Of a stretch of DNA of 64,000 bases, positions 8,973 through 17,199 are shown piece after piece. How positions within the stretch are numbered: position 1 is the stretch's first letter; the number at the start of each line of letters is the position of its first letter. Location of the stretch: positions 1 through 64,000 of the forward strand of contig NZ_JAGGQU010000011.1 of assembly GCF_018613155.1 (NCBI RefSeq). Reading direction: 5' to 3'. The notes under the pieces are model-generated. The model was given only the letters and a program-made list of their open reading frames with translations. It had not been told where the DNA came from and did no database searches. The position numbers were made by a program, and so were the translations under genes. Source of the stretch: Bacillus sp. ISL-55. GTDB lineage: Bacteria > Bacillota > Bacilli > Bacillales > Cytobacillaceae.

Positions 8973-10177
8973 ATTGTCACCTCCTTTTTTACAGACGTAT
9001 CAAATAAATTTGCTGGTATATCCATAGATCTTTGATATTTATCGTGAAATTCAACCCATGTTGAAAAGATCTCTTTAAAAACTTCAACCAAATGAGGATC
9101 AAATTGAGTCCCTGCTCCAGCTAATATCCGGTCATATGCCTCACCTACTGGCATGGCAGATCGATATGATCTTGAAGAAGTCATTGCATCAAAGGCATCA
9201 GCAATAGAAACAACCCTTGCTAGATACGGAATTTCTTGACCACTTAACTGCTCAGGATATCCTTTTCCATCCCATCTTTCATGATGTGATTTTATAATGT
9301 CGATGCTATCCCCTATTCCATTCACTTTCATGATTGCCTCAGCACCAACCTCAGGGTGGGTTTTGATAATCTCATACTCTTCCTTTGTCAACTTTCCAGG
9401 TTTCATAAGTATATGGTCAGGGATATTCACCTTTCCAATATCATGCAACAAGCACGCATAATAGAAAGCGTTCAATTCTTCCTTGGAGTATTTTCCAGTG
9501 GCGATAGCTAGCATATGAGCATAGCGCGCAACACGCTCACTATGTCCTTTGGTATATGGATCTTTTAGTTCAATAGTGGCAATAACCCCTTTTACAATAC
9601 CTTCGAGTTGCGTATCATATGATGTTTTTATTGCATCGACATAACCCATGAATCTCTTCAAAACAACGTAAGCAATACCAGCCAATACTAAAACTAGAAT
9701 TAATGGGAAAAGCACCTCATTTGTCCTAAGCAAAATGCCAATAAAAAGGTATTTAAAAAGCATGCCGTTAAAAACAACCATGAAAAATCGTTTATTCACA
9801 AAGATTGGCGAAAATAAGATTAGAAAGACTTCAACTACATTTCCGCTCGCATACTCCATTGAATTTCCCCAATATGTAACACCGTCATTAACAATTGAAA
9901 GAAGGACGAAACACATGACAAAAATATATTTTATCGATGATGTTCTGTTTGTTTTATTTAAATAATGAGCTATTGGAATTAGACCAATCATAAAAATATA
10001 ATACCAATAGCCAAAGGCACCCGGTAAACCAGGCTCAATATGAACAATGAACTTTTTATATATGTAGTAATAAAAAAAATCATATGTAATGGAAATACTG
10101 TAGAATAGCGCTAAAAACCAAGTAATAGCCCTTTTTTCTTCATGGTTTAAGCTAGAACTTTTCACTGTTGAATGCAT
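8969..10177 (-). CDS. Membrane HD-GYP phosphodiesterase with N-terminal multi-helix sensor
   Basis: The 402-residue protein has an N-terminal membrane region of about six helices (residues 17-180) and a C-terminal HD-GYP domain (about 190-375). Its metal motifs are intact: HSERVARYA, LLHDIGKVNIP, HPEVGAEA, HHERWDGKGYP and ADAFDAMTS. HD-GYP enzymes hydrolyse cyclic di-GMP. The membrane region is clearly homologous to that of the neighbouring histidine kinase (both have GLP near residue 50, a YWG motif, and the IFSPIFV-like segment ILFSPIFV), so the two proteins share an input domain with different outputs. The stop overlaps the start of the CWWC peptide gene, suggesting a sensor encoded together with its signal or substrate. 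Confidence 0.88.
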   Translation of the reverse strand: MHSTVKSSSLNHEEKRAITWFLALFYSISITYDFFYYYIYKKFIVHIEPGLPGAFGYWYYIFMIGLIPIAHYLNKTNRTSSIKYIFVMCFVLLSIVNDGVTYWGNSMEYASGNVVEVFLILFSPIFVNKRFFMVVFNGMLFKYLFIGILLRTNEVLFPLILVLVLAGIAYVVLKRFMGYVDAIKTSYDTQLEGIVKGVIATIELKDPYTKGHSERVARYAHMLAIATGKYSKEELNAFYYACLLHDIGKVNIPDHILMKPGKLTKEEYEIIKTHPEVGAEAIMKVNGIGDSIDIIKSHHERWDGKGYPEQLSGQEIPYLARVVSIADAFDAMTSSRSYRSAMPVGEAYDRILAGAGTQFDPHLVEVFKEIFSTWVEFHDKYQRSMDIPANLFDTSVKKEVTI

Positions 10178-10335
10178 GAGAGTACCCCGCGTTTTCTGTC
10201 AATTAATTGAATCATTGTTTACATTCATATCGCCAACATTTTTTTCTAGTTTAATAGTTTTATTGAAATAAGAAAAAAATGAATCATTTTACCTATTTTA
10301 TAATTTTGCCAACTTTCGACAATTTTCTTTATTAT

Positions 10336-10375
10336 AAACCAAAAGGACTATTTATTAAAATAGTCCTTTTGGTTT
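10336..10375 (-). terminator. Long inverted repeat, terminator of the histidine kinase gene
   Basis: A near-perfect stem of about 18 bp (AAACCAAAAGGACTATTT and its complement) lies between the kinase stop and the HD-GYP gene. The rest of the 235-base gap (10178-10412) is AT-rich, and I see no confident promoter in it. Confidence 0.65.
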
Positions 10376-10412
10376 ATTTATTGGATATATTTTCATTATA
10401 TAGATATAGTTA

Positions 10413-11633
10413 TTAGGCTGGTATATTTATAGTGACCTGCGTTCCTTTACCAAGCTCACTACCGATAACTAAACCTCCACCATGTTCTTCAATAATTTTT
10501 TTACTAACCATTAACCCTAACCCGTTTCCACTTTGTTTAGTTGTATAGAAAGGTTCTCCCAACTTAGCCAGTTTGTCTGGTTCAATCCCACACCCTTCAT
10601 CGATGATGGAGACTTCAACCTTATTATCTTTTGTTTTTGTTCGAATGGTAACAGTACCACCTTCGGGCATTGCTTCCATTGCATTTTTTATTAGATTGAT
10701 AAACACTTGCTTTAGTTGGTTTTCATCACATAAAAGGACTGGAGTATCTTTCGTATCAAGAATTATATCGATATCCTTTCTCTGGGCGTGTGGATCAATT
10801 ACGGATATTACGTATTGAATAATCTCTTCAACTTTTTTTGGTTTCTTTATTGCTGTATTAGGTTTTCCTAAAATTAAAAGATCATTGACAATACCGTTAA
10901 TTCTATCAATTTCATTTAACATTATCGGATAATACTGATCGTCTTCTTTATCCTTTTCCTGCTGAAGCTGGGTAAAGCCTTTAAGTGCTGATAATGGATT
11001 TTTAATTTCGTGTGCTACAGCCGTTGCCATCTGACCAATGACAGCCAGTTTTTCTTTCTGCCTCAGATCTTCATAAACAGATTTAATCGCATTTAAGTAT
11101 GATTGAAACCGTGTTAACAATATCCATGCAATGATTGCAATAAAAATGATTAAGGCCATAGGAATGAGTACTTTAGGAGATTGAAAGATCACTCCCATAA
11201 TCATGTATTTAACAAAGAAACCAAGTGTCATAGTCCAGAAGAATCTATTGCTTACAAAAATTGGAGAAAAAAGGATAAAGTATATTTCTAGTATATGCCC
11301 ACTTTTAAACTCATGATCCGTACCCCAATAAATTAAGAAGTTATTTATAAAGTCCACAAACATAAAAGCAAAGAAATATAGATACTTTACTTTTTCAGGA
11401 TTACCGTTTTTTACCAGGTATATAGCTATAGGTAATAATGCAAAGAGAATAATATGAAAGATAAAACCCATGCCCTGAGCAGGAAGGCCAGTCTCCGTTT
11501 TATTAAAATATGGAATTAAATAATAATAGGTAAAATCATAAGGTAATAGAATGAGATAGAATATCGTGAGAAAGTACTTAACCGCTTTTACTTCCTCATA
11601 TAATAAAGCCGTATTTTTTCTTAATTGGTCCAT
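10413..11633 (-). CDS. Orphan membrane sensor histidine kinase
   Basis: The 406-residue kinase has about six membrane helices (residues 17-180) and then a HisKA domain with the H-box VAHEIKNPLSALKGF. The ATPase boxes are complete: IKNAMEAMPEGG (N box), DEGCGIEPDKL (G1) and GNGLGLMVSKKIIEEHGG (G2). There is no PAS or HAMP domain, and no response regulator gene is adjacent. In this Bacillus context it could feed the Spo0F/Spo0A phosphorelay as KinB-type kinases do (inference). Its membrane domain is paralogous to that of the HD-GYP protein encoded next. A TATAAT element lies about 45 bases upstream of the start, with a SigmaA -35 too weak to call; the ribosome site is AAGGAGATTCCCTTT. Confidence 0.88.
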   Translation of the reverse strand: MDQLRKNTALLYEEVKAVKYFLTIFYLILLPYDFTYYYLIPYFNKTETGLPAQGMGFIFHIILFALLPIAIYLVKNGNPEKVKYLYFFAFMFVDFINNFLIYWGTDHEFKSGHILEIYFILFSPIFVSNRFFWTMTLGFFVKYMIMGVIFQSPKVLIPMALIIFIAIIAWILLTRFQSYLNAIKSVYEDLRQKEKLAVIGQMATAVAHEIKNPLSALKGFTQLQQEKDKEDDQYYPIMLNEIDRINGIVNDLLILGKPNTAIKKPKKVEEIIQYVISVIDPHAQRKDIDIILDTKDTPVLLCDENQLKQVFINLIKNAMEAMPEGGTVTIRTKTKDNKVEVSIIDEGCGIEPDKLAKLGEPFYTTKQSGNGLGLMVSKKIIEEHGGGLVIGSELGKGTQVTINIPA

Positions 11634-11776
11634 AAAGGGAATCTCCTTAAATTTCGCACATTGATAGCCTTATTATATCAGGATGTGTCACTTCTTGTTA
11701 CATTTTGTCTCATTGTGCAATGAATTTTTAATAAATGTTTTTTATGGGTGGAAAGGAATTTTTTATGGAAGGAAAA

Positions 11777-11806
11777 ATGGATCAGGCGATGATGTGCCTG
11801 ATCCAT
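11777..11806 (-). terminator. Terminator of the SCP2 gene
   Basis: A perfect 11-bp stem ATGGATCAGGC/GCCTGATCCAT with an 8-base loop, followed by T on the minus strand, ends a few bases before the SCP2 stop codon. Confidence 0.85.
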
Positions 11807-11810
11807 TTTC

Positions 11811-12167
11811 TTATGCTGTTTCGCTTAGGTTGTATTCGTTGAGGATTCCTTCGAGCTTGAGTGCGAGTCCCATGCTGCCCTGGATTTTCAGCTTTCCTGT
11901 CATGAAAGCTGCTGTTCCGTTCAGTTTGCCCATGATCATCTTTTTGAAGTTTTTATCTGAGAGCTTCATGGTACAGTTTGGGGTCCCTTCAGTTCCTTCG
12001 ACCACTCGGGCAGTTCCGTCGGATATAAAAAGTTGGAACGTCCCGGTGTCGTCGCCTGTGATATCATACTGATAAACAACATTCATGCCGTGAATCGGCT
12101 CTGGTCTTTCTTTCATGACCTTTTCGATTTCCTGCCAGACTTCTCTGACCGACTTATTTTCCAACAT
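11811..12167 (-). CDS. SCP2 sterol-carrier-domain protein
   Basis: Small cytoplasmic protein, 118 residues from the chosen start. It matches the SCP-2 fold, a lipid or acyl-binding pocket: an N-terminal helix (SVREVWQEIEKVMKERPEPI), then a beta sheet with the typical GTFQLFISDGTARV, and the C-terminal hydrophobic part NGTAAFMTGKLKIQGSMG that lines the pocket in the family. The start was placed at the ATG at 12167, which has an AGAGGTG ribosome site; an upstream ATG at 12203 has none. It stands between the histidine kinase and an ABC exporter with its own terminator. The ligand is unknown. Confidence 0.85.
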   Translation of the reverse strand: MLENKSVREVWQEIEKVMKERPEPIHGMNVVYQYDITGDDTGTFQLFISDGTARVVEGTEGTPNCTMKLSDKNFKKMIMGKLNGTAAFMTGKLKIQGSMGLALKLEGILNEYNLSETA

Positions 12168-12284
12168 CCTCGTCACCTCTATCAACCTATTTATTTCCAT
12201 CATACCCGACGGAAGTCCTATTGGGCAATCCGAAAATGGACGTATTATCTGATAATTCCCTATATTCGTCGGGTTGCTTTTAGC

Positions 12285-13076
12285 TTAGCTGCCCGTACTT
12301 GCGAAAGCCTTCAAGCCTCTGTTCCAAAATGCATAGGCAAGGACACAGCAAACAATCGCTGCAACAGGGGTCCAGAGCGCGAATTCCTTGTAGCCGGACT
12401 TGTCGATAAAATAGGCTGCCGGATAGAATGCTGTGAAACCGTAAGGGATGATCCATGTCAGGAACATGCGGATTCCTTTGTGATAGATGGTCAGCGGGTA
12501 TCTCGCAAAATCACTCAAGTTAAAGACTGCCCAGACAATCGGCAGGCTGTCGATCATCCAGAAACTGAACGTCGCGAAAAATAAGTTAATCGCCACGAAA
12601 ATCAATCCGGATGAAATGATCATGACAACCAGCATGGCAATTTCCGCTGCTCCCCAAACGAGGTCAAGCTGTGGAATCGCTGTTCCCAGAATGATCAAGC
12701 CGATGATCAGCTGACCAAAGCCATCCTGATGAAGTCTGTCTGCTACGACATGGAACAATGGGTTGACCGGCCTGATCAGCAAACGATCCAGTTTGCCCGG
12801 CCTGATATACTGCCAGCCAAGCGTCCATAGATTATCGAAGAAAATCTGGTGGATTGAACGGCCAGTTGCCGCGATACCATATATGAACAATATCTCATAA
12901 AACGACCAGCCATTGATCTGCTCAATGTGGTCGAACACTACTTTTACAAAAAAGATTGAAGCGAACTGCTCAAGCATGACTGAGGCGACACCGATCAAGA
13001 AGTCGATCCGGTACTCCATCATCACCTTCATATGGCTCTTCGCAAACTCCCAATATAATCTCGTATAACGACGCAT
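12285..13076 (-). CDS. ABC-2 type exporter permease subunit 2
   Basis: Integral membrane protein of 263 residues with about six helices, of the ABC-2 'DUF990-like' permease type. It is the last gene of a three-gene exporter operon (ATPase, permease, permease), starting 11 bases after the preceding permease. The basic N-terminus and the FFVKVVFDHIEQINGW, PVNPLFHV and GFTAFYPAAYF segments are typical of this family, in which two different permeases pair with one ATPase. The transported substrate cannot be read from sequence; relatives include putative drug or polysaccharide-precursor exporters. Confidence 0.85.
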   Translation of the reverse strand: MRRYTRLYWEFAKSHMKVMMEYRIDFLIGVASVMLEQFASIFFVKVVFDHIEQINGWSFYEILFIYGIAATGRSIHQIFFDNLWTLGWQYIRPGKLDRLLIRPVNPLFHVVADRLHQDGFGQLIIGLIILGTAIPQLDLVWGAAEIAMLVVMIISSGLIFVAINLFFATFSFWMIDSLPIVWAVFNLSDFARYPLTIYHKGIRMFLTWIIPYGFTAFYPAAYFIDKSGYKEFALWTPVAAIVCCVLAYAFWNRGLKAFASTGS

Positions 13077-13087
13077 GATATCGCCTC

Positions 13088-13876
13088 CTATCCTCCAAAA
13101 ATCGTAATCTGTTTAATCGCCTGTGACCAGATTACCCTTACCAAAACATATAATGAAATGAGCCAGAACAACTGGACTCCAAGTGCCAAATATGCATCCG
13201 TTCCGGTGATTAATCCGGAATAAATTGATACAGGCAGATATACCATTGCCTGAAACGGAAGAAACTCTGTAATCGTTCTTAGCCAATCCGGAAAAAGCGT
13301 GATTGGCACTAAAGCCCCTGAGAAAAATGTAATCAGTGATTCCTTCAAAACTCTTACTCCCCATACATTGACAGTCCAGAACGCAAGAACGCCAACAAGA
13401 AAATCGAAGAACGTACCGATCCAGATTCCCACCAGCGCACTCACTATGAATAGCAAAATCGTCTCAGGTGATTTCGGGAAGCTTAAATCCATGAAGAAGT
13501 AAGCAATCAGCACCATCGGCAGCGTCCCCTGGATTAGGTACATGATTTTCTCCCCAATATCCACCGCGAACATTTTAAAAATCATATCGTAAGGACGCAT
13601 CAGTTCGATTGCAACCTGACCTTCCTTTATATTCTCCGCAAGCTCATTGCCGACGCCTCCGACAAATCCCTGAAGCAGCATCGCAATCACGATATACGTC
13701 AGCATCGTTTCAAGATTAATATTTTGGATTGTCGTCTGGTTGGCGTAGACTGCCTGCCAGAAGAAGTAAATAATCAACAGCCTCATTACCGCCGAAACGG
13801 TCCCGGCCCAGTACCAGGCCGAATAGGCCGTGTTCTCCTGCATCCGCCCTTTAGCTATTTGCCAATATTTCCTCAT
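13088..13876 (-). CDS. ABC-2 type exporter permease subunit 1
   Basis: Six-helix permease of 262 residues, partner of the following permease and of the upstream ATPase. The start was set at the ATG at 13876, which has a GGGGGGAGAG site and gives MRKYWQIAKGRMQENTAYS, the normal family N-terminus. It overlaps the ATPase gene by 26 bases, which supports co-translation. The segments LLQGFVGGVGNELAENIKEGQ and ELMRPYDMIFK match the cytoplasmic coupling region seen in ABC-2 permeases. The substrate is unknown. Confidence 0.85.
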   Translation of the reverse strand: MRKYWQIAKGRMQENTAYSAWYWAGTVSAVMRLLIIYFFWQAVYANQTTIQNINLETMLTYIVIAMLLQGFVGGVGNELAENIKEGQVAIELMRPYDMIFKMFAVDIGEKIMYLIQGTLPMVLIAYFFMDLSFPKSPETILLFIVSALVGIWIGTFFDFLVGVLAFWTVNVWGVRVLKESLITFFSGALVPITLFPDWLRTITEFLPFQAMVYLPVSIYSGLITGTDAYLALGVQLFWLISLYVLVRVIWSQAIKQITIFGG

Positions 13877-14876
13877 GCTCTCCCCCCTGTTCCTGCTTGT
13901 TGTACAGCTCCTCAACGATCGTCTCGATCTTAGGATCCGCTATATTCAAATCGCCAATTTCATACATGCTCATCATTTCCGAAATGACAAACGAGCTTTT
14001 CACAGTCTCATGGTCAAACGATAGGCTGACCTTTGTTTCCTCTTCATTCGGTAAAACTTCTACCTGATCAGTGAGCGACGCAGGCAGTACGAACTTTTCC
14101 TTATCTGCCAGCTCAAAATGGATGACGCGCTGCTGGCCAAATTGCTTTTTAATCTGCTCAAGCCCACCATCGTATAAAATCGTACCGCCATCAATAATGA
14201 TGATCCGGTCGCAGATTTCCTCGATGTCCTGCATGTCATGTGTAGTCAACAGCACTGTTGTGCCCCAGCGCTGATTCATTTCCTTAATAAACTTTCTGAT
14301 TTTTACTTTTACCGCAATATCCAGACCGATTGTCGGCTCATCCAGGTAAACAACCTTAGGCCTGTGAAGAAAGGCCGCAGCCAGTTCACAGCGCATTTTT
14401 TGCCCTAGCGAAAGCTGTCTGACCGGAATGCCGAGCAATGGCTCCAGGTTTAACACCTCCGTAAACATGGCGACCGTTTCCTGATACTCTTGCTCGGGAA
14501 TCTCGTAAATATGTTTTAACAGATTATAAGATTCACGAACCGGGATATCCCAAAACAGCTGTGTCCGCTGCCCGAAGACCGCCCCGATGTTGACTGCATT
14601 CTTCTGACGGTTTTCATACGGTACCAGCCCATTCACCGTCACCTTCCCCGAAGTCGGTGTCAGGATTCCCGTCAGCATCTTGATCGTCGTCGACTTCCCG
14701 GCACCATTCGCGCCGATATAGCCAACAGTCTCTCCCTGCTCAATCGTAAAATTTATCCCCTTCACGGCATGCTTTGTCTCATACTTACGGTTAAAAAGCG
14801 ACTTGATTGCCCCCTTGAGACCAGGGTCCCGCTTCACCAATTTATATTCCTTCTTCAAATTCTCAACTGTAATCAC
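13851..14876 (-). CDS. ABC-2 type exporter ATPase
   Basis: ATP-binding subunit of 341 residues with Walker A GANGAGKSTT, Q-loop GQRTQLFWD, signature LSLGQKMRCELA, Walker B KVVYLDEPTIGLD and the switch His in LTTHDMQDIEE. The C-terminal extension of about 100 residues is usual in ABC-2 exporters of the DrrA/NatA group. The start is taken as the GTG at 14876, seven bases after GGAGAG. The upstream ATGs lack a ribosome site and would run into a terminator hairpin. It is the first gene of the exporter operon with two permeases. The substrate is unknown. Confidence 0.87.
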   Translation of the reverse strand: MITVENLKKEYKLVKRDPGLKGAIKSLFNRKYETKHAVKGINFTIEQGETVGYIGANGAGKSTTIKMLTGILTPTSGKVTVNGLVPYENRQKNAVNIGAVFGQRTQLFWDIPVRESYNLLKHIYEIPEQEYQETVAMFTEVLNLEPLLGIPVRQLSLGQKMRCELAAAFLHRPKVVYLDEPTIGLDIAVKVKIRKFIKEMNQRWGTTVLLTTHDMQDIEEICDRIIIIDGGTILYDGGLEQIKKQFGQQRVIHFELADKEKFVLPASLTDQVEVLPNEEETKVSLSFDHETVKSSFVISEMMSMYEIGDLNIADPKIETIVEELYNKQEQGGEHEEILANS

Positions 14877-14921
14877 ATTATCACTCTCCAAGAACATACA
14901 TTCGATTTTTAGGCACAAAAA

Positions 14922-14946
14922 AACCACAGACATCCCAGTCTGTGGT
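14922..14946 (-). terminator. Terminator of a short upstream transcript
   Basis: Stem CCACAGAC/GTCTGTGG followed by seven T on the minus strand. It ends a transcript that starts from the promoter near 15084 and contains only the small reading frame at 14983-15054. Confidence 0.8.
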
Positions 14947-14982
14947 TACGCAGTTATTTTAACATGACAAAAATAAGCGCTA

Positions 14983-15054
14983 CTACACACAATACAGGCA
15001 GGCCGAAGGTAAAACATATGAAGTTGATGTAGTTGCTTGATTACAATCAATCAT
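14983..15054 (-). CDS. Possible 23-residue peptide, or frameshifted small membrane protein
   Basis: An ATG with a strong AAGGAGG site opens a 23-codon frame (MIDCNQATTSTSYVLPSACL then YCV). In another frame of the same stretch, open down to a stop at 14954, the sequence reads like a membrane helix (GLPVLCVVALIFVMLK) but has no start of its own. The two could be one small membrane protein broken by a frameshift, or the peptide may be genuine. A clean promoter and terminator frame it. The identity is unknown. Confidence 0.35.
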   Translation of the reverse strand: MIDCNQATTSTSYVLPSACLYCV

Positions 15055-15083
15055 TTCGACTGCCTCCTTAGGTTATTTAAGTA

Positions 15084-15112
15084 CTTTCATATTGTACCTT
15101 TTAAAGAAAATT
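15084..15112 (-). promoter_or_regulatory. SigmaA promoter of the short transcript
   Basis: TTGCCA, 17 bases, then TACAAT on the minus strand, about 30 bases upstream of the small reading frame and just beyond the SulP terminator. Confidence 0.55.
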
Positions 15113-15130
15113 TTGGCAATAGTATTGTAA

Positions 15131-15164
15131 AAAAATAAATGGTGCCTGATTTTACTCAGGCACC
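15131..15164 (-). terminator. Terminator of the SulP gene (overlaps its stop codon)
   Basis: Perfect 9-bp stem GGTGCCTGA/TCAGGCACC; the TGA in the first arm is the stop codon of the SulP gene. A mixed A/T run with seven T follows on the minus strand. Confidence 0.85.
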
Positions 15165-16691
15165 GTGAACTATTTTATTATTAAACTTTAAATAAGTGAT
15201 CAGTTCTTCCAGGGTTTCAAAGTGTCCGGCAGTACCGAATTCATGGAATATATTCATCTTCCGCAAAATCCCGCCGAGGTCAAGGTCGTTGCCGACAAGA
15301 TAAAGGTTCTGGCCCCGCTCTTTCAACTGATCCTTAAGCTGCAGCAGGAGCAGTGCACCTGAAGCATCAACAACCGTTACTTTTTCTATATCTATAACTA
15401 TATCAGGATTGCTATCCGAACTGATTGTCTTCGTTATAAGCTCTGTAGCCCCAAAATAAAGCGGCCCTTCCAGGCTATATACCTTTAATCCTTTTTCCGT
15501 CTTACTATTAATCTTGAAACCTTCCTCACTCATCCGCTTCATGAATATCAGCGCGCTCATGACAATTCCGACGCCTACCGCTACCATAAGGTCAATGGCT
15601 ACTGTTAAAATCATTGTCACCAGCATGACCGCAGCATCGGTCTTCGGCTCATCCTTAAGGATTTTCAAGCTGTCGTAATCGAACATTGTGATTCCGGTCA
15701 TGATTAAAATCCCCGCTAGCACTGCAAGCGGAATTTCTTCCGCCAGCGGTCCGAATACCAGCATGAACAGCAGCAAGGCAACGCTATGGACCATGGCAGA
15801 AAGAGCAGTCTGTCCACCGCTGCGCAAATTGACAACAGACCTGACTGTCGCACCGGCACCAGGCATCGCGCCGAACAAACCAGCAAAGGCGTTACCAATC
15901 CCCTGGCCAATTAACTCTTTATTGCTCTTGTGCTTCGTACCTGTCATATTGTCCATGACGACAGATGTAAGCAACGAATCAATTGATCCAAGGACCGCAA
16001 TGCTTAATGCTGCCGGGATGAGTTGGATGATGACACTCAGGTCTGCAATTGGTAAATGGAATTGTAGAAGTCCTTTCGGAATCTCGCCAATTCTCTCTGC
16101 GGTGTCAAAGAAAATGAAATCGTTTATAAATGGCAGTGTAAAATGGACGGCAGGAACCACTTTTTCCAGAAGAATTACCGCAACGGTGCCTAAAATCAAC
16201 GCCATCAAGCTTGGCGGGATGACCTTAATCCATTTCATGGCTACCAGCATAAAAACAATCGTCAACAGCACGACTAAAAAGCTGCCCGTCAAATACTGCA
16301 GCTGCCCCATGATAATGATGATGGCAATCCCGTTCATAAAACCACTGACGACCGGTAGGGGGATGAATTTCAAATAATTACCTGCTTTAAGTAACCCAAA
16401 TACAATCTGAAATAACCCACCCATGAACGCGGCAATGAACGCATACTCCAGCCCCTGGGTCGCCACGATACCAGTAAAGATAATCGTGATTGGCCCAGTC
16501 GGACCCGTAACCTGCCCCTTCGTCCCGCCAAACAAAGCAGCAAAAAAACCAGTGATGATGGCTCCATACAAACCAATGATAGCTCCATCCGAATTATCCG
16601 TCGCCTGCATCCCAAAAGCCAACGCAAGCGGCAGCGCAACAACCGAAACCGTAATCCCGGCCAGCAACTCACGCTTCAGGGTTTGAAACAT
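15156..16691 (-). CDS. SulP-family anion transporter with STAS domain
   Basis: The 511-residue membrane protein of the SLC26/SulP family moves sulfate, bicarbonate or other anions across the cell membrane. The N-terminal part (about 1-390) has the transporter core with about twelve helices; MQATDNSDGAIIGLYGAI, KGQVTGPTGPITIIF and GAMPGAGATVRSVVNLRSGG are SulP signatures. The C-terminal STAS domain (about 400-500) contains PDIVIDIEKVTVVDASGA. Length and domain order are normal. It is monocistronic with its own terminator. The substrate cannot be assigned; both sulfate and bicarbonate transporters look like this. Confidence 0.9.
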   Translation of the reverse strand: MFQTLKRELLAGITVSVVALPLALAFGMQATDNSDGAIIGLYGAIITGFFAALFGGTKGQVTGPTGPITIIFTGIVATQGLEYAFIAAFMGGLFQIVFGLLKAGNYLKFIPLPVVSGFMNGIAIIIIMGQLQYLTGSFLVVLLTIVFMLVAMKWIKVIPPSLMALILGTVAVILLEKVVPAVHFTLPFINDFIFFDTAERIGEIPKGLLQFHLPIADLSVIIQLIPAALSIAVLGSIDSLLTSVVMDNMTGTKHKSNKELIGQGIGNAFAGLFGAMPGAGATVRSVVNLRSGGQTALSAMVHSVALLLFMLVFGPLAEEIPLAVLAGILIMTGITMFDYDSLKILKDEPKTDAAVMLVTMILTVAIDLMVAVGVGIVMSALIFMKRMSEEGFKINSKTEKGLKVYSLEGPLYFGATELITKTISSDSNPDIVIDIEKVTVVDASGALLLLQLKDQLKERGQNLYLVGNDLDLGGILRKMNIFHEFGTAGHFETLEELITYLKFNNKIVHGA

Positions 16692-16811
16692 CTGTAATAC
16701 GCCTTCTTTCTTATTTAATATAAGAAAATTATACGCCTTTTAGGATTAATATTTCATATAGATCACTATGAAAGTAATGAAATTTTGTGGAATTTTTTAA
16801 GTTATTCATGA

Positions 16812-17108
16812 TTAAAAGATGTGAACAAGCCAGAAGCCGTGCATAAACACAACAGCAGTGTAGAAAACTGTGGCAAATACTGTTAGAGCTTTAATAAATG
16901 AAGATTGAGGGACTTTTTTAGATAGAATAAATAATAGAAGGAATATAGAAAGAAGTGTTTTTATGACCAGAAACAATAAAGGACTAACCTCATAAATACC
17001 ATGCATAATAGGATTCAGTTCAGAAATGAAAGCATATTGAAGTCCGAACCAGGTCAAGAGAGTGTCAAAGAAATTTAGTATGATAAGGTAATAAAAGAGA
17101 AAAATCAT
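16812..17108 (-). CDS. DUF5658-type small membrane protein
   Basis: A 98-residue protein with three predicted helices. The first helix leads into LNFFDTLLTWFGLQYAFISELNPIM, cut here as LNFFDTLLTW and ELNPIM, the signature I associate with DUF5658 (helix, D-x-L-x-T, ELNP). The start at 17108 is preferred because GAGGTG lies six bases before it; the GTG nine bases upstream would sit inside that site. It stands alone between SulP and the matrix locus. Function unknown. Confidence 0.75.
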   Translation of the reverse strand: MIFLFYYLIILNFFDTLLTWFGLQYAFISELNPIMHGIYEVSPLLFLVIKTLLSIFLLLFILSKKVPQSSFIKALTVFATVFYTAVVFMHGFWLVHIF

Positions 17109-17199
17109 AGTATTCACCTCGTGTCCGAACTATTAAGGACTCCGTATGATATTATCCCTCTACATGAGTCCTTGTTCATAAAAACAAATCATTTTTGCC

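Noticed and set aside
14877..14933. Upstream ATG starts for the ABC ATPase
   Set aside because: No ribosome site, and the extension overlaps an intrinsic terminator; the GTG at 14876 has GGAGAG at proper spacing.
15688..16377. 229-codon plus-strand frame opposite the SulP gene
   Set aside because: Antisense shadow of a conserved transporter; low-complexity Ser/Ile/Thr composition typical of shadows.
17133..17172. Inverted repeat AAGGACTC/GAGTCCTT as terminator of the LPNTA gene
   Set aside because: Loop of more than 20 bases and no T run on the minus strand; no support for function.
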